This document shows, piece after piece, positions 8,706-17,978 of a DNA stretch of 64,000 nucleotides. The position numbers and the translations under genes were made by a program. Location of the stretch: the NCBI RefSeq assembly GCF_000969645.2, contig NZ_CP014222.1, positions 3,785,740 to 3,849,739 of the forward strand. Direction: 5' to 3'. The notes under the pieces are model-generated. The model saw nothing but the letters and a program-made list of their open reading frames with translations. It did not search any database and was not told where the DNA came from. The stretch's first letter is position 1. Every line of letters starts with the position of its first letter. The DNA is from Janthinobacterium sp. B9-8. Lineage in GTDB: Bacteria; Pseudomonadota; Gammaproteobacteria; Burkholderiales; Chitinibacteraceae.

Positions 8706-10320
8706 ACGGCACTAGCAGCCGCTGCTCTATTATTTGTCGCAAGATTTTTTTGCTGACTTTGCCCACGCCGGTTTTAGGGAAGGCGTCGATAAACTCGATC
8801 CGGTCGGGGATTTTGTAAGCGGCGATGCCTAGTTTTCTCAGATAGGCATTCAGCTCCACAGCCCGCAAGCTGGCGTCACGACGAATCACAAAGGCGCAGC
8901 TTTTTTCACCCAGAAAAGCATCCGGCATGGCCACAATCGCCACGTCGGCCACGCCCTGATGAGCCAGCAATAGATGCTCCACTTCTTCGGCAGAGATTTT
9001 TTCACCGCCACGGTTAATCTGATCTTTTGCCCGGCCTTCCACCACCAGATAGCCCTCAGCGGTCTGCCTGACTAAATCGCCGGTACGGTAAAAACCATCG
9101 GCTGTAAAGCTACGGGCATTGTGCTCGGCAGCGCGGTAATACCCGTGAATGGTGTAAGGGCCACGCGTTAGCAAATGCCCTACTTCGCCTACTGGCAAGG
9201 GCTGATCTTCATCGTCCACCACGCGAATTTCATCGTCTGGCGAAATCGGCCTGCCTTGCGAGTGCAAAACCAGCGCGTCGCTATCGTCGTAGCGCGTGTA
9301 ATTCACAAGGCCCTCGGCCATGCCAAACACCTGCTGCAAGGTGCAGCCCAGCTCACGCACCAGGCGGGCGGCCATCTCGCTATTAAAACGAGCACCACCG
9401 ACCTGCACTACTTTCAGGCTGGATAAATCGGCTTGCAAGCTTGCCGCGGCATCCAGCCATATGGGCACCAAAGGCGGTACCAAGGCGCTGATCGAAACTT
9501 GCTCTGCGGCAATCAGGGGGAAAACATGATCAGGGCTGGAATTACTGCTCAGCACCACCGTGCCACCCGCGTAGAAAACACCTAATGAGCCGGGCGAGCT
9601 CAGTGCAAAATTATGCCCAGCTGGCAATACGCAGAGATAAACGCTTTCCGGGCTAAGCTGGCAGATTTCTGCACTGCCCCGTAGGCTGTAAATATAGTCA
9701 TCGTGGGTGCGCGGAATCAGCTTAGGCGTGCCCGTGCTGCCACCCGATAGCTGGAAAAACGCGACATCCGAAGCCTTAGGCGGTGCTGGCAACGGGCCAG
9801 CAGCTAAATCATGCAAAGCCGTAAATGGCCCTGCATCACCCAGCACCAAAACATGCTGCAAGCTTGGCGACACGGCTTTTACTTCGCTGGCCAGATTGCG
9901 GTAATCAAAGCCGCCATGCTGATCAGCAATGATATAAGCCACCGCTTCGGCATGCTGGCAGAAATAGCTGATTTCTAATTTGCGATGTGCTGGCAGGGCA
10001 AAGACCGGCAAAGCGCCAATCCTGAACAAGGCAAAAATCACCGAAAAAAACTCGGCGCAATTAGGCAGTTGCACCACCACCCTATCTTTTGGCCCTATGC
10101 CCAGCGCACTAAACCCTTTGGCAAGGTAATCTGCCTCTGCGGCCAGATCACGGTAGCTCCAGCGGGTTTGCCCGCTCACGACCGCCAGCCGCTCGCCATA
10201 TTGCTCTACCCGCTCATCCAGCAAGGCGTTAAAGGTTTGGCCACGCCAATAACCCTTGCGGCGATACTCCGCCGCCAGAGCTTCGGGCCATGGCGTGCAA
10301 TGTGCTAAAAAATCACTCAT
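8701..10320 (-). CDS. entE: 2,3-dihydroxybenzoate-AMP ligase
   Basis: Standalone aryl-acid adenylating enzyme of 539 residues (E. coli EntE 536). It activates DHB with ATP and loads it on the EntB carrier domain. Seen: the P-loop-like [19 protein letters not shown] (about residues 190-210), the [12 protein letters not shown] motif, the GDLV motif, and [15 protein letters not shown] with the C-terminal catalytic lysine region GVGKVSKK. A good AGGAG lies 7 bases before the ATG. The ATG overlaps the stop of the 33-codon ORF that duplicates the entC tail, so translation is likely coupled. Confidence 0.97.
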   Translation of the reverse strand: MSDFLAHCTPWPEALAAEYRRKGYWRGQTFNALLDERVEQYGERLAVVSGQTRWSYRDLAAEADYLAKGFSALGIGPKDRVVVQLPNCAEFFSVIFALFRIGALPVFALPAHRKLEISYFCQHAEAVAYIIADQHGGFDYRNLASEVKAVSPSLQHVLVLGDAGPFTALHDLAAGPLPAPPKASDVAFFQLSGGSTGTPKLIPRTHDDYIYSLRGSAEICQLSPESVYLCVLPAGHNFALSSPGSLGVFYAGGTVVLSSNSSPDHVFPLIAAEQVSISALVPPLVPIWLDAAASLQADLSSLKVVQVGGARFNSEMAARLVRELGCTLQQVFGMAEGLVNYTRYDDSDALVLHSQGRPISPDDEIRVVDDEDQPLPVGEVGHLLTRGPYTIHGYYRAAEHNARSFTADGFYRTGDLVRQTAEGYLVVEGRAKDQINRGGEKISAEEVEHLLLAHQGVADVAIVAMPDAFLGEKSCAFVIRRDASLRAVELNAYLRKLGIAAYKIPDRIEFIDAFPKTGVGKVSKKILRQIIEQRLLVPS

Positions 10321-10418
10321 CGAACTACTCCTGCATGCACAAGACCCATGGCATTGAACGTGGTGCTAAATTTAACCGACATTCCTGCCAGCGCGCTTTG
10401 CAGCGAAGAGTCACTCAT
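10317..10418 (-). pseudogene. 33-codon ORF: degenerate tandem copy of the entC 3' end
   Basis: A short minus-strand ORF whose ATG overlaps the entC stop (TGATG) and whose TGA overlaps the entE ATG (ATGA). Its product aligns with the last 30 residues of EntC at 21 of 30 positions, sharing QS.LA, KF.T and the block NAMGLVHAG. Copy and parent also align at DNA level (for example 10330-10350 against 10434-10454). It therefore arose by tandem duplication of the entC tail, then diverged. The reading frame has no internal stop, so it may still be translated as a coupling peptide between entC and entE. A separate function is unknown. Confidence 0.75.
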
Positions 10419-11617
10419 CACACCGCCCCGGCATGCACAAGGCCCATAGCATTCAGCATGGTACGGAATTTAGCCGACGTTTCTGCCAGCTCGCTTTGCG
10501 GCGACGAGTCAGCCACGATGCCGGCTCCGGCAAACAGGCGCAAAGATTTACCCACCACTTCAGCGCAGCGGATCGTCACAACCCACTCGCCATCACCGTT
10601 GGCATCGCACCAGCCCAGCATGCCGGTGTAAAAGCCGCGATCAAATGGCTCGATCTGCGAGATCAGATCTCGGGCGCTGCGCTTAGGATGGCCGCACACT
10701 GCCGGTGTAGGGTGCAGGGCAGAAGCCAGCATCAGCGAAGTAGTGGCTTCATCAATCAGCTCGCCGCTGATTTCGGTGGATAAGTGCCACATCGTTTCGG
10801 TATGTAGCAGCACAGGCCGCTCCGGCACATTCAGTGTGCGGCAAAATGGCCGCAAACCGGCCGCAACCGCATCCACCACCACCGCGTGCTCGTGCAAATC
10901 TTTAGCTGACTGAAGCAGCGCCTCGCCACGCTCTCGATCAATTTTAGGATCGGGGCTGCGGGCGGCAGAGCCTGCCAGCGGATTAGAAAACACCAGCTTG
11001 CCCTGCTTGCGTACTAATAGCTCGGGGCTGGCACCAATCAAGATGCGCGGCGTGGCTTCTTTTTCAGCGGCAGAAAGGTTCACAGCAAAGGTGTAACCAT
11101 GTGCATTGCGCTGCGCCAGCGTCACCAGTAATTTGGGAATATCTACCGCTTGTTCAGCCGTTAAATCCAGCGCACGGGCCAGCACAACCTTATCCAGATC
11201 CTTATTTTGCAAATGACTGACCGCCAGCGCCACGCCATCGGCATAAACCTGTGGCTCCGGCAGCGATTGAATAGTGCACGGCACGGCTTGCGGCTTAGGC
11301 TGCGCCAGACTTTGCGGCAAAGGCCCTGCCCGTAATACGCTGCGTGGGATACTGAGGCAAGCTGGCTTTTGCCCATCAAAAGGAATCGCCCCCACCACCA
11401 CCGGATCAAAATGCCCTGTGGCTTTAGCTTGCTTTAAAGCAAGGCTTACCGATTCATTCAGAGCTTCTAAACTATCGGCCGTGGGCACGGTGGCATAGTG
11501 GCCTTGTGCCAGCAAAGTTTGCCGGGAGCTGGCAAAAAATAAGGCTGAATCTGTTTGGTAGCCCGAGAGTAAATATTGAGCCTGCGTGCGCAATTCACCG
11601 CGAAAAAGATCGTTCAT
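10418..11617 (-). CDS. entC: Isochorismate synthase
   Basis: Chorismate-utilising enzyme of 399 residues (E. coli EntC 391) that converts chorismate to isochorismate, the first committed step to DHB. Recognisable family blocks are [22 protein letters not shown], the [11 protein letters not shown] segment, [10 protein letters not shown], and [12 protein letters not shown] near the C terminus. The frame opens at 11638, but ATG 11617 is chosen because AGAGGA lies 8 bases before it. It heads the leftward entC-entE-entB operon, with a Fur box about 140 bases upstream. Its 3' end is partly duplicated directly downstream. Confidence 0.96.
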   Translation of the reverse strand: MNDLFRGELRTQAQYLLSGYQTDSALFFASSRQTLLAQGHYATVPTADSLEALNESVSLALKQAKATGHFDPVVVGAIPFDGQKPACLSIPRSVLRAGPLPQSLAQPKPQAVPCTIQSLPEPQVYADGVALAVSHLQNKDLDKVVLARALDLTAEQAVDIPKLLVTLAQRNAHGYTFAVNLSAAEKEATPRILIGASPELLVRKQGKLVFSNPLAGSAARSPDPKIDRERGEALLQSAKDLHEHAVVVDAVAAGLRPFCRTLNVPERPVLLHTETMWHLSTEISGELIDEATTSLMLASALHPTPAVCGHPKRSARDLISQIEPFDRGFYTGMLGWCDANGDGEWVVTIRCAEVVGKSLRLFAGAGIVADSSPQSELAETSAKFRTMLNAMGLVHAGAV

Positions 11618-11752
11618 AAGCGAGTTCCTCTTGTTCAAAGTGGAATAGGCAAAGTAGTTAAAATCTATAAAACCATTCCTGCACTAGATTTCCTAATCAC
11701 CACGAAATACCAGACCACGAAGCAAAATAGATTTAATAAGCCAACAAAAACG

Positions 11753-11771
11753 AATGATAATGAGTATCATT
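11753..11771. promoter_or_regulatory. Fur box upstream of entC
   Basis: A 19-bp near-perfect palindrome AATGATAATGAGTATCATT. The 7-1-7 core TGATAAT-G-AGTATCA matches the Fur consensus at 13 of 14 arm positions, the best of the Fur boxes in the window. It should control the entC-entE-entB transcript. The rest of 11618-11888 is AT-rich and without a gene. Confidence 0.88.
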
Positions 11772-11888
11772 AGCGAGATTGGCGAGAGTATGTCATAAGC
11801 AAGATGAGTAAGCAATGCTCATGAAGTCACTCGATATTGGCTGTCTTTTATTGCAAGAAAAAGCCAGCAGGCTGACAAATTAAAGAAG

Positions 11889-11927
11889 GAAAAAAGCGCA
11901 GCCTCTCGTTAAGAAGCTGCGCTTTTA
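11889..11927 (-). terminator. Terminator of the COG4280-type membrane protein gene
   Basis: Stem AAGCGCAGC / GCTGCGCTT with a U6 tract in the minus-strand transcript. It lies downstream of the minus-strand gene that ends at 11993. The opposite strand also has a short T run, so it may be bidirectional. Confidence 0.8.
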
Positions 11928-11992
11928 TAAAAATCAGCAGGCGCTTAAAAAATAAGCTAGGCCTGAAGCCTCAACGGCTATACATCAACTCA

Positions 11993-12634
11993 TTAAAACG
12001 GGCTCGCCAGTTGAAAGCCTGTTGAGCTATAGATTTCGAGCAACCACGAAATACCAATCCCCGCCAGCAACAGACCAATCACCAGCTTTAGCTTAACTTC
12101 AGGAATGCTTTGCAAGCGCTTATGCAGCAATAGTGCCAGCAGAGTCACAATGGCAATCCCCGTAAAAGCGCCACCCAACACGGCAGGCCAATCTCCGCTT
12201 ATTGCCGCTACCGGAAAAACCACCAGCAAAATTTCAGTCGCTTCAATCACCGCACTTTTAGTCATCACCAGAAAAACAAAGGGGGAAAAGGCGAGGGGAA
12301 TCAAAGATTCAGGCGTGATGCCTACTTTGCCCAAGGGGTTACTCACCCAGCGCGGCCGCTGATTAAGCATCTGCCTTTTAGCTGACTTAAAAGCCCAATA
12401 CAGCCCCATCGTGGTGAGCAATAATGCAGCAATCAACCTTAGCCAATCCACGGAGATCGCCGTGTGCGCAGGCAATAGAAAAAACGCCGCAATAAATACC
12501 AGCAGATGGCCAAAAATCACCGCAAAAACCGCCTCCCGTGGATGCCCCGCCCGGATAATGGCGTAGGCAATCACCACTGTTTCAAAGAACTCCACTGATG
12601 TACCAGTAAGGGCGGCAATAAAAGGCTGAAACAT
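11993..12634 (-). CDS. Polytopic membrane protein, COG4280-like, function unknown
   Basis: 213 residues, mostly hydrophobic, with about six membrane segments. The N-terminal TSVEFFETVVIAYAI block and a second acidic AVIEATEILLVVFPVAA block have the look of the paired E-x-x-E/T motifs of small cation exporters (the UPF0016/MntP/LysE-like fold), and I would place it with the COG4280 membrane proteins. The substrate is not known; a metal ion is a guess. ATG 12634 is preferred to the upstream TTG because GGGAG lies 6 bases before it. The gene stands alone, 107 bases downstream of the putative Fur-controlled RNA, and has its own terminator. Confidence 0.6.
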   Translation of the reverse strand: MFQPFIAALTGTSVEFFETVVIAYAIIRAGHPREAVFAVIFGHLLVFIAAFFLLPAHTAISVDWLRLIAALLLTTMGLYWAFKSAKRQMLNQRPRWVSNPLGKVGITPESLIPLAFSPFVFLVMTKSAVIEATEILLVVFPVAAISGDWPAVLGGAFTGIAIVTLLALLLHKRLQSIPEVKLKLVIGLLLAGIGISWLLEIYSSTGFQLASPF

Positions 12635-12740
12635 GGACAACTCCCAGATTTAGATCATAAGAAGTACATCAATCAAAGAAACAAACCCTTCACCCACCCT
12701 AAGATAATTCAATGCTTACAAGTCAAGCAGAAACCAACTC

Positions 12741-12813
12741 AAAAAAAACGCCCCTGCATTGCAGAGGCACTTCTAGGGGGAGAATAATTCTAAATAGCGT
12801 GAGGCTCAACAAT
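12741..12813 (-). ncRNA. Putative Fur-controlled small RNA (RyhB/NrrF-like position and build)
   Basis: No ORF fits here, but the minus strand carries the full layout of a small RNA gene. A sigma70-like promoter has a Fur box over its -10. About 70 bases follow, including the unstructured pyrimidine-rich stretch UUCUCCCCCUAG. The end is an intrinsic terminator, GCCUCUGC-AAU-GCAGGGGC followed by U8 (12741-12768). The predicted transcript is about 73 nt, near the size range of RyhB-type RNAs. The start point is estimated from the -10 box. Alternatively this is a Fur-controlled attenuated leader for the membrane protein gene at 12634. No sequence family was recognised. Confidence 0.45.
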
Positions 12814-12849
12814 GAGAATAAATATCATTACTAATAATGCCATAAGCAA
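12813..12849 (-). promoter_or_regulatory. Promoter with overlapping Fur box for the putative small RNA
   Basis: On the minus strand, TTGCTT (12844-12849) and GATATT (12821-12826) are 17 bases apart, as expected for a sigma70 promoter. The plus-strand sequence TGAGAAT-A-AATATCA (12813-12827) matches the Fur 7-1-7 consensus at 12 of 14 arm positions and covers the -10 box and the expected start point, an arrangement suited to repression by Fe-Fur. Confidence 0.6.
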
Positions 12850-12942
12850 GCCCCGCCATGCAAGATTAATGTAAGTTTAATCAAGCCAGCATTAAGCGCG
12901 ATTTGTCATCTAAATTGCTGAAAAACACAGACACCAAGACGC

Positions 12943-12983
12943 AAAAAAACCGGCTGACTCCTATGCCTGAGCCAGCCGGTTTT
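12943..12983 (-). terminator. Terminator of the ABC importer operon
   Basis: Stem AACCGGCTG / CAGCCGGTT with a 17-base loop. The minus-strand transcript ends in a run of Us. It lies just beyond the stop codon of the ATPase gene (12997), the last gene of the leftward operon. Confidence 0.85.
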
Positions 12984-12996
12984 GCGATAAAACGAA

Positions 12997-13791
12997 TCAG
13001 CCTAAAAGCAAGGCATCATCGTCGATTTTCTCTCCGCGAGTTTTTTCAAACATCGCCAGTAAATCACCTACTTCCATCGTGTGGCGCTCGTCTCCTGCCA
13101 CATCCAGCACCACCTGCCCCTGATGCAACATAATCGTGCGATGGCCGTGATCAAGCGCTTGGCGCATGGAGTGCGTCACCATTAATGCAGTTAAGTTGTT
13201 TTCTTTTACGATGCGGTTTGTCAGCTGCAACACAAAAGCCGCCGTTTTAGGATCAAGCGCAGCGGTGTGCTCATCCAGCAGCAACAAACGCGATGGCTGT
13301 AAGGATGCCATTAACAGGCTCACCGCCTGCCTTTGCCCGCCGGAGAGCAAATCCATCCTATCCCCCAGCCTGTTTTCCAAGCCCAACTCTAAGGTAGCCA
13401 GCTTTTCACGGAAAATCGCCCTCTGCTCGTTTTTGACCGCTCGGCCAAAGCCACGCTTTTTGCCGCGCTGCCAAGCCAAGGCCATGTTTTCTTCAATGCT
13501 CAGCCCTTCGCATGTGCCTGCCATCGGGTCTTGAAACACCCGCGCCACCATGCCAGCACGCTGCCATGCCGACTGCCTTGTGACATCTTGCCCATCGATA
13601 TGAATGCTGCCGCTATCCATTTGCAAATCGCCGGAAATCGCATTCAGAAAAGTCGATTTACCTGCGCCATTACTGCCGATCACGGTAATAAACTGGCCGG
13701 ATTCAATGGTGAGCGATAGCCCACGTAAAACCAGATTCTCAATCGGTGTACCGGGGTTAAAGGTTTTGTATAAATCACGGACTTCCATCAT
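12997..13791 (-). CDS. ABC importer ATPase subunit (TrpZ-like, COG1101)
   Basis: 264-residue ABC ATPase. Walker A is GSNGAGKST (about residue 38), the signature is LLSGGQRQA, Walker B is RLLLLDEHTAAL, and the H-loop is MVTHSM. The combination of this ATPase type with a COG4120-type permease and a COG2984/PF04392 binding protein is the layout of TrpXYZ-like importers, for which tryptophan or tyrosine is the usual annotation. The ligand here is inferred only from family. Its ATG overlaps the permease stop by four bases. Last gene of the operon, followed by a terminator. GGGG precedes the start by 8 bases. Confidence 0.88.
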   Translation of the reverse strand: MMEVRDLYKTFNPGTPIENLVLRGLSLTIESGQFITVIGSNGAGKSTFLNAISGDLQMDSGSIHIDGQDVTRQSAWQRAGMVARVFQDPMAGTCEGLSIEENMALAWQRGKKRGFGRAVKNEQRAIFREKLATLELGLENRLGDRMDLLSGGQRQAVSLLMASLQPSRLLLLDEHTAALDPKTAAFVLQLTNRIVKENNLTALMVTHSMRQALDHGHRTIMLHQGQVVLDVAGDERHTMEVGDLLAMFEKTRGEKIDDDALLLG

Positions 13792-14687
13792 GATTTTTTC
13801 CCCTTTTTACGAAACAACTTAGCCTTCAGCTTAGGCAAGACCAGTGCCACCCCAACCAGCACGGCAGTAATTAAGTTTAAATCCTGTGCCTTTAAGCCAA
13901 TAAAATCAGCATTAAGCGCCAATGCAATCAGCAGGCGATACAGCAATGCACCCAACACAGTCGCCAGCGTAATCACCCATAGGCTGCGTGATGGCAGCAA
14001 CGTTTCACCGATAATCACCGCTGCCAAACCCACCACAATCGTACCTACACCCATCGACACATCCGCACCGCCCTGCGTTTGCACATACAGCGCACCGGCA
14101 AAGGCAATCAAGGCATTCGATAAGGCCATGCCAATCAGAATCATCCGGTCAGTAGCAATGCCCTGAGCACGCGCCATACGAGGATTAGCCCCAGTGGCAC
14201 GCATCGCCAGGCCTGCTTGCGAAGCAAAGAAGACATCCAAGCCCAGCTTAGCCAGCACGATAATCACGGCTAGCACCGCGGGCTGTACCAGCCAGCCACG
14301 CTCAAATTGTTCACCAATAAAGGGTGAGAACACCGTTGGAGCGCCAATCAGCGGTAAATTAGGCGCGCCCATAATGCGTAAATTAATCGAATAAAGGCCA
14401 ATCATCACAAGGATACTGGCGAGTAGTTGCAAGATATTTAAGCGCACATTCAGCCACGCCGTTAGCCAGCCCGAAGCCGCCCCAGCTAATACCGCCATGG
14501 CACAGGCAAACCAGGGATCATGACCACCGGCAATTAAAGTGGCCGCCACAGCACCACCAAGGGGGAAGCTGCCATCGGCAGTTAAATCGGGGAAATTCAG
14601 CAGGCGAAAAGAAATCAGCACCCCAAGCGCCACCAGCGCAAAGATCAAACCAATTTCCAATGCGCCCATTAAGGCAATGGGAGTCAT
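13788..14687 (-). CDS. ABC importer permease subunit (TrpY-like, COG4120)
   Basis: Inner-membrane permease of 299 residues with about eight to nine hydrophobic segments and the BPD_transp_2 (branched-chain amino acid/ribose type) pattern, including LLNFPDLTADGSFPLGGAVAA near residue 30 and the GANPRMARAQGI cytoplasmic loop that contacts the ATPase. The C terminus is strongly basic (KLKAKLFRKKGKKS), fitting the inside-positive rule. It is translationally coupled to the ATPase gene by a 4-base overlap. A 118-base palindromic repeat separates it from the upstream binding-protein gene. Confidence 0.88.
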   Translation of the reverse strand: MTPIALMGALEIGLIFALVALGVLISFRLLNFPDLTADGSFPLGGAVAATLIAGGHDPWFACAMAVLAGAASGWLTAWLNVRLNILQLLASILVMIGLYSINLRIMGAPNLPLIGAPTVFSPFIGEQFERGWLVQPAVLAVIIVLAKLGLDVFFASQAGLAMRATGANPRMARAQGIATDRMILIGMALSNALIAFAGALYVQTQGGADVSMGVGTIVVGLAAVIIGETLLPSRSLWVITLATVLGALLYRLLIALALNADFIGLKAQDLNLITAVLVGVALVLPKLKAKLFRKKGKKS

Positions 14688-14723
14688 AAGTATTCCAGGG
14701 GGTGAACATCAAAAACATTACAA

Positions 14724-14841
14724 AAAGTCTGTAGACACAGAGAGCCCAGAGGGCACGGAGCACACAGAGAAATACAAAGCTAGGCATTGTCTTCCTCTAT
14801 GTGCTCTGTGTTCTCATTTAGCTCTGTCTCTACAGACCTTT
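14724..14841. repeat. Palindromic repeat, CTGTAGACACAGAG family, copy 1
   Basis: Arms AAAAAGTCTGTAGACACAGAG at the left and CTCTGTCTCTACAGACcTTTTT at the right enclose about 75 bases that also contain smaller matching pieces (CACAGAG, CTCTGTG). It lies inside the ABC operon, between binding-protein and permease genes. A second copy with the same outer arms is at 21728-21814. A hairpin here would favour higher expression of the upstream binding protein. Confidence 0.8.
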
Positions 14842-14862
14842 TTGTGATTAATACAGAAGAGC

Positions 14863-15825
14863 TTACTTCACTACTTCTTTAGCTTCTTTTAGCAGTGCTG
14901 CAGACAGCGTTACACCTTGTTTCTTGGCGGCCGTGGTGTTGACCATCAGCTCTTGCTTAGAGCCTACTTCAGGTGCGATATCGCCGGCTTTTTCACCTTT
15001 CAGAATACGCACCACCATCTTGCCGGTCTGGCGGCCTAGGTCGTAGTAGCTCATGCCCATCGCCGCAATCGCGCCGCGTTTAACCAAGCTGGCATCGCCC
15101 GAGATCAAAGGAATCTGCGCCTGTTGTGCCACGCCAACTAAAGACTCGTAGCTAGACACCACGTTATTGTCGGTATTGGTGTAAATCGCATCCACCTTGC
15201 CCACCAAGCTTTTTGCTGCTGTAGAGATATCCACCGTGCGTGCTGCTGGTGCTTCTACCAAAGTCATGCCGCGTTTAGCCAACTCAGCTTTTAATTCTTT
15301 AGCCACGATGGTGGAATTCACTTCACCTGGGCTATACACCATGCCGATACGCTTGGCAGTCGGTTTTACTTTGAGGATTAAATCAATTTGCGGGGATAAT
15401 TGCAGCATATCGGATACGCCGGTCACATTATCGTTGCCCGTCTTCCAGCTTTTAACCAGCTTGGCCGCCACCGGATCAGTTACTGCCGTAAACACCACAG
15501 GAATGCTGCGTGTTGCAGCCACAACGGCCTGTGCGCTTGGGGTGGCGATCGCCACGATCACGTCAGGCTGATCGCCCACAAACTTACGTGCAATTTGAGC
15601 GGCAGTGGCGGTATTACCTTGAGCGCTTTGAAATTGATATTTGATTTGCTTGCCCGGCTCAAAGCCCGCTGCTTTTAATTCATCTTCTACCCCTTTGCGT
15701 GCCGCATCTAATGCAGGGTGATCAACAATCGCCGTTACTGCTACTGATTTCATTTCCGCAGCGCCCGCAGTAAACGACAAGCTAACAAGTGCGGCTAAAA
15801 GAGTAGGTTTAAATAATTTAAGCAT
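14863..15825 (-). CDS. ABC importer substrate-binding protein (TrpX-like, ABC_sub_bind)
   Basis: Periplasmic binding protein of 320 residues with a signal peptide (cleavage after TAGA, about residue 22). Family features: AVTAIVDHPALDAARKGVEDEL at the start of the first lobe, the AQIARKFVGDQPDVIVAIATPSAQA stretch, VVFTAVTDPVAAKLV, and VDAIYTNTDNNVVSSYESLV in the second lobe. It is the first gene of the leftward operon and delivers substrate to the permease and ATPase that follow. The ligand is uncertain; tryptophan, tyrosine or a related compound is plausible for the family. Confidence 0.88.
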   Translation of the reverse strand: MLKLFKPTLLAALVSLSFTAGAAEMKSVAVTAIVDHPALDAARKGVEDELKAAGFEPGKQIKYQFQSAQGNTATAAQIARKFVGDQPDVIVAIATPSAQAVVAATRSIPVVFTAVTDPVAAKLVKSWKTGNDNVTGVSDMLQLSPQIDLILKVKPTAKRIGMVYSPGEVNSTIVAKELKAELAKRGMTLVEAPAARTVDISTAAKSLVGKVDAIYTNTDNNVVSSYESLVGVAQQAQIPLISGDASLVKRGAIAAMGMSYYDLGRQTGKMVVRILKGEKAGDIAPEVGSKQELMVNTTAAKKQGVTLSAALLKEAKEVVK

Positions 15826-16555
15826 CGGGCAAATCCTTATTTCAAAGTGATTTTGAAGCTTGGGGGAAAGAAAATCTCGAATTTTTTAAGTAAAAAATAA
15901 GTTTGCTTACTTATCCAAAACAATCGTTTTATTTTTTCATTTGAATGACAAACAAATAGCTAAGCCACTGCTTTAGCTTGCAAATCATACTAAATAAAAT
16001 ACCAATAAGATAAACACAATAAGCTTTAGTTGCGCCAAAGATAATAGAGGGAAGTCTGCATAGGATACAAAACGGGGATATCCCTAATAGAGGGTGTTTT
16101 CTTTAGTGCAGATTGAGACAAACGGGAGTCAAACGGGCTGTGGATAACTTTGTGGGTAAGATATCAACTAAGCCTTAATTAAGACGATTTAAAGCGATGA
16201 ATCCGGCCTTGGCGGCAACAAAGAAATAGTGCTAAGAGCCAAGCCAGATACCATTTAGCGGAAAAAAACGCGATGAGAAATTATATTTATAAAAACCAGC
16301 CACAAGCACAGCTCTGCCTGTGTGTAAAGGCTTAGAGCACACTTTGATATACCGCAAAAAACCAGCACTTAAGATGTCAACAGCACTACAGGTTTTAATA
16401 AATTTTAAGGAAACAGCGGGTTAGCAAGAAAGATGTCTATCAGACTAGTTCACAGAAATGACATTATCCAGCAATATATTTGAAGGATATCTTTGTAAGC
16501 TGAGGAACGGTTAAATGCCTTGCTCACACTTGTATTTTGACCTTCTTATACCTCT
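15826..16555. other. 730-base gene-poor region upstream of the ABC operon
   Basis: AT-rich and without a convincing ORF on either strand. It should hold the promoter of the ABC operon at its left end. A perfect DnaA-box match, TGTGGATAA, is at 16139-16147, but it is single and not in an origin-like setting. A small inverted repeat AAGTAA / TTACTT is near 15887-15912. Confidence 0.5.
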
Positions 16556-16594
16556 TTTCAAAAAAACAAAGCGGAAAACCCTGAGGTTTTCCGC
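16556..16594 (-). terminator. hslU terminator
   Basis: Perfect 10-bp stem GCGGAAAACC / GGTTTTCCGC with loop CTGA (16571-16594). The minus-strand transcript continues into a T-rich run (16556-16570), giving an intrinsic terminator 90 bases beyond the hslU stop. Confidence 0.85.
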
Positions 16595-16682
16595 CTGTAA
16601 ATTCAGGGCATTAGCAGCAGAGCGAGGCCAGCCAATGTGGCTGGCTAGCACTCACCCTTCTTGCATCCTGATGCCTGACAGT

Positions 16683-17978
16683 TTAAAGCACGTAGCGCGC
16701 TAAATCTTCGTCTGCGGCAATGCCACCTAATTTGCTGCTTACGAATTCTGCATCCACCACAATCTTGCCGCTTTTTGCATCAAAGGAAATTTCTTCCAGC
16801 AAACGCTCCATCACGGTATACAAACGGCGCGCGCCAATATTCTCGGTGCTTTCGTTCACCTGCCAGGCAATTTCAGCCATGCGCTTTACACCGGCATCGG
16901 TGAAATCCAGCTCCACCTCTTCGGTAGCGAGCAAAGCCTGATATTGCTTCACAAGGCAGGCATCGGTGCCAGTCAGAATGCTGGCAAAATCACCAACGGT
17001 GAGTGAATTCAGCTCAACCCGAATCGGAAAACGCCCTTGCAACTCGGGAATTAAATCCGAAGGCTTGGCTAAGTGGAAAGCACCGCTGGCAATAAACAGA
17101 ATATGGTCGGTCTTCACCATACCGTATTTGGTGGTAACGGTTGTGCCCTCTACCAGTGGCAGTAAATCGCGCTGCACACCCTGACGGCTGACTTCACCGC
17201 TACCTGCCTCGGCACGGCTGGTGACCTTATCAATCTCGTCGATAAACACAATACCGTTTTGCTCAACTGCTTGCAGTGCTTCGGTTTTGGCGTCTTCTTC
17301 ATTCACCAACTTGCCGGCTTCTTCCTCGGTAAGCAACTTCATCGCCTCAGCCACTTTCAGCTTTTGTGCTTTCTTTTTATCCGAGAACGCACCTTTAAAC
17401 ATTTGCTGGATCTGGCTGGAGAAGTCTTCCATTCCCGGCGGGCTCATTACTTCCATCGTTGGCATGCTGGCTGCCACTTCGATTTCGATGTCTTTATCAT
17501 CAAATTTGCCTTCACGCAGCATTTTGCGGAATTTCTGGCGGGTATCTGATTCATCGTTGCCACCGGGTGGCAAGAGTACATCCAGCACCCGCTCTTCGGC
17601 GGCATCGGTAGCACGGGTACGATTGCGGCTAATGGCTTTATCCCGTACCTGCTTTACGGCAACTTCTACTAAATCACGAATAATGCTGTCTACATCTTTA
17701 CCGACATAACCCACTTCGGTGAATTTGGTCGCTTCTACTTTAATAAAGGGTGCGTCAGATAGTTTGGCAAGGCGGCGGGCAATTTCAGTCTTACCCACGC
17801 CGGTTGGCCCAATCATCAAAATATTTTTGGGTGTGATTTCACTACGCAGCGGCTCTGCCACCTGCTGCCTGCGCCAACGATTACGCAGCGCAATCGCTAC
17901 CGATTTCTTGGCCGCAGCTTGGCCAACAATATGCTTATCTAGCTCGTGAACGATTTCTTGCGGCGTCATATGACTCAT
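16683..17978 (-). CDS. hslU: ATP-dependent protease ATPase subunit HslU (ClpY)
   Basis: AAA+ unfoldase of 431 residues that feeds proteins to the HslV peptidase. Seen: [17 protein letters not shown] at the N terminus, Walker [24 protein letters not shown], an I domain of about 110-240, Walker B IVFIDEID, the sensor [11 protein letters not shown], and [18 protein letters not shown]. The C-terminal tail DLARYVL, which docks in HslV, is intact. ATG 17978 is chosen over the upstream TTG because AAGGA lies 6 bases before it. Unlike most proteobacteria, no hslV lies immediately upstream: a divergent regulator gene is there. Confidence 0.97.
   Translation of the reverse strand: MSHMTPQEIVHELDKHIVGQAAAKKSVAIALRNRWRRQQVAEPLRSEITPKNILMIGPTGVGKTEIARRLAKLSDAPFIKVEATKFTEVGYVGKDVDSIIRDLVEVAVKQVRDKAISRNRTRATDAAEERVLDVLLPPGGNDESDTRQKFRKMLREGKFDDKDIEIEVAASMPTMEVMSPPGMEDFSSQIQQMFKGAFSDKKKAQKLKVAEAMKLLTEEEAGKLVNEEDAKTEALQAVEQNGIVFIDEIDKVTSRAEAGSGEVSRQGVQRDLLPLVEGTTVTTKYGMVKTDHILFIASGAFHLAKPSDLIPELQGRFPIRVELNSLTVGDFASILTGTDACLVKQYQALLATEEVELDFTDAGVKRMAEIAWQVNESTENIGARRLYTVMERLLEEISFDAKSGKIVVDAEFVSSKLGGIAADEDLARYVL

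Noticed and set aside
16139..16147. Perfect DnaA box (TGTGGATAA)
   Set aside because: Single match in a 730-base gap with no further boxes, dnaA/dnaN genes or clear unwinding element; expected by chance in 64 kb.
17221..17709. 162-codon ORF opposite hslU
   Set aside because: Antisense shadow of a highly conserved gene; its Ser-rich composition is an artefact of codon usage on the other strand.
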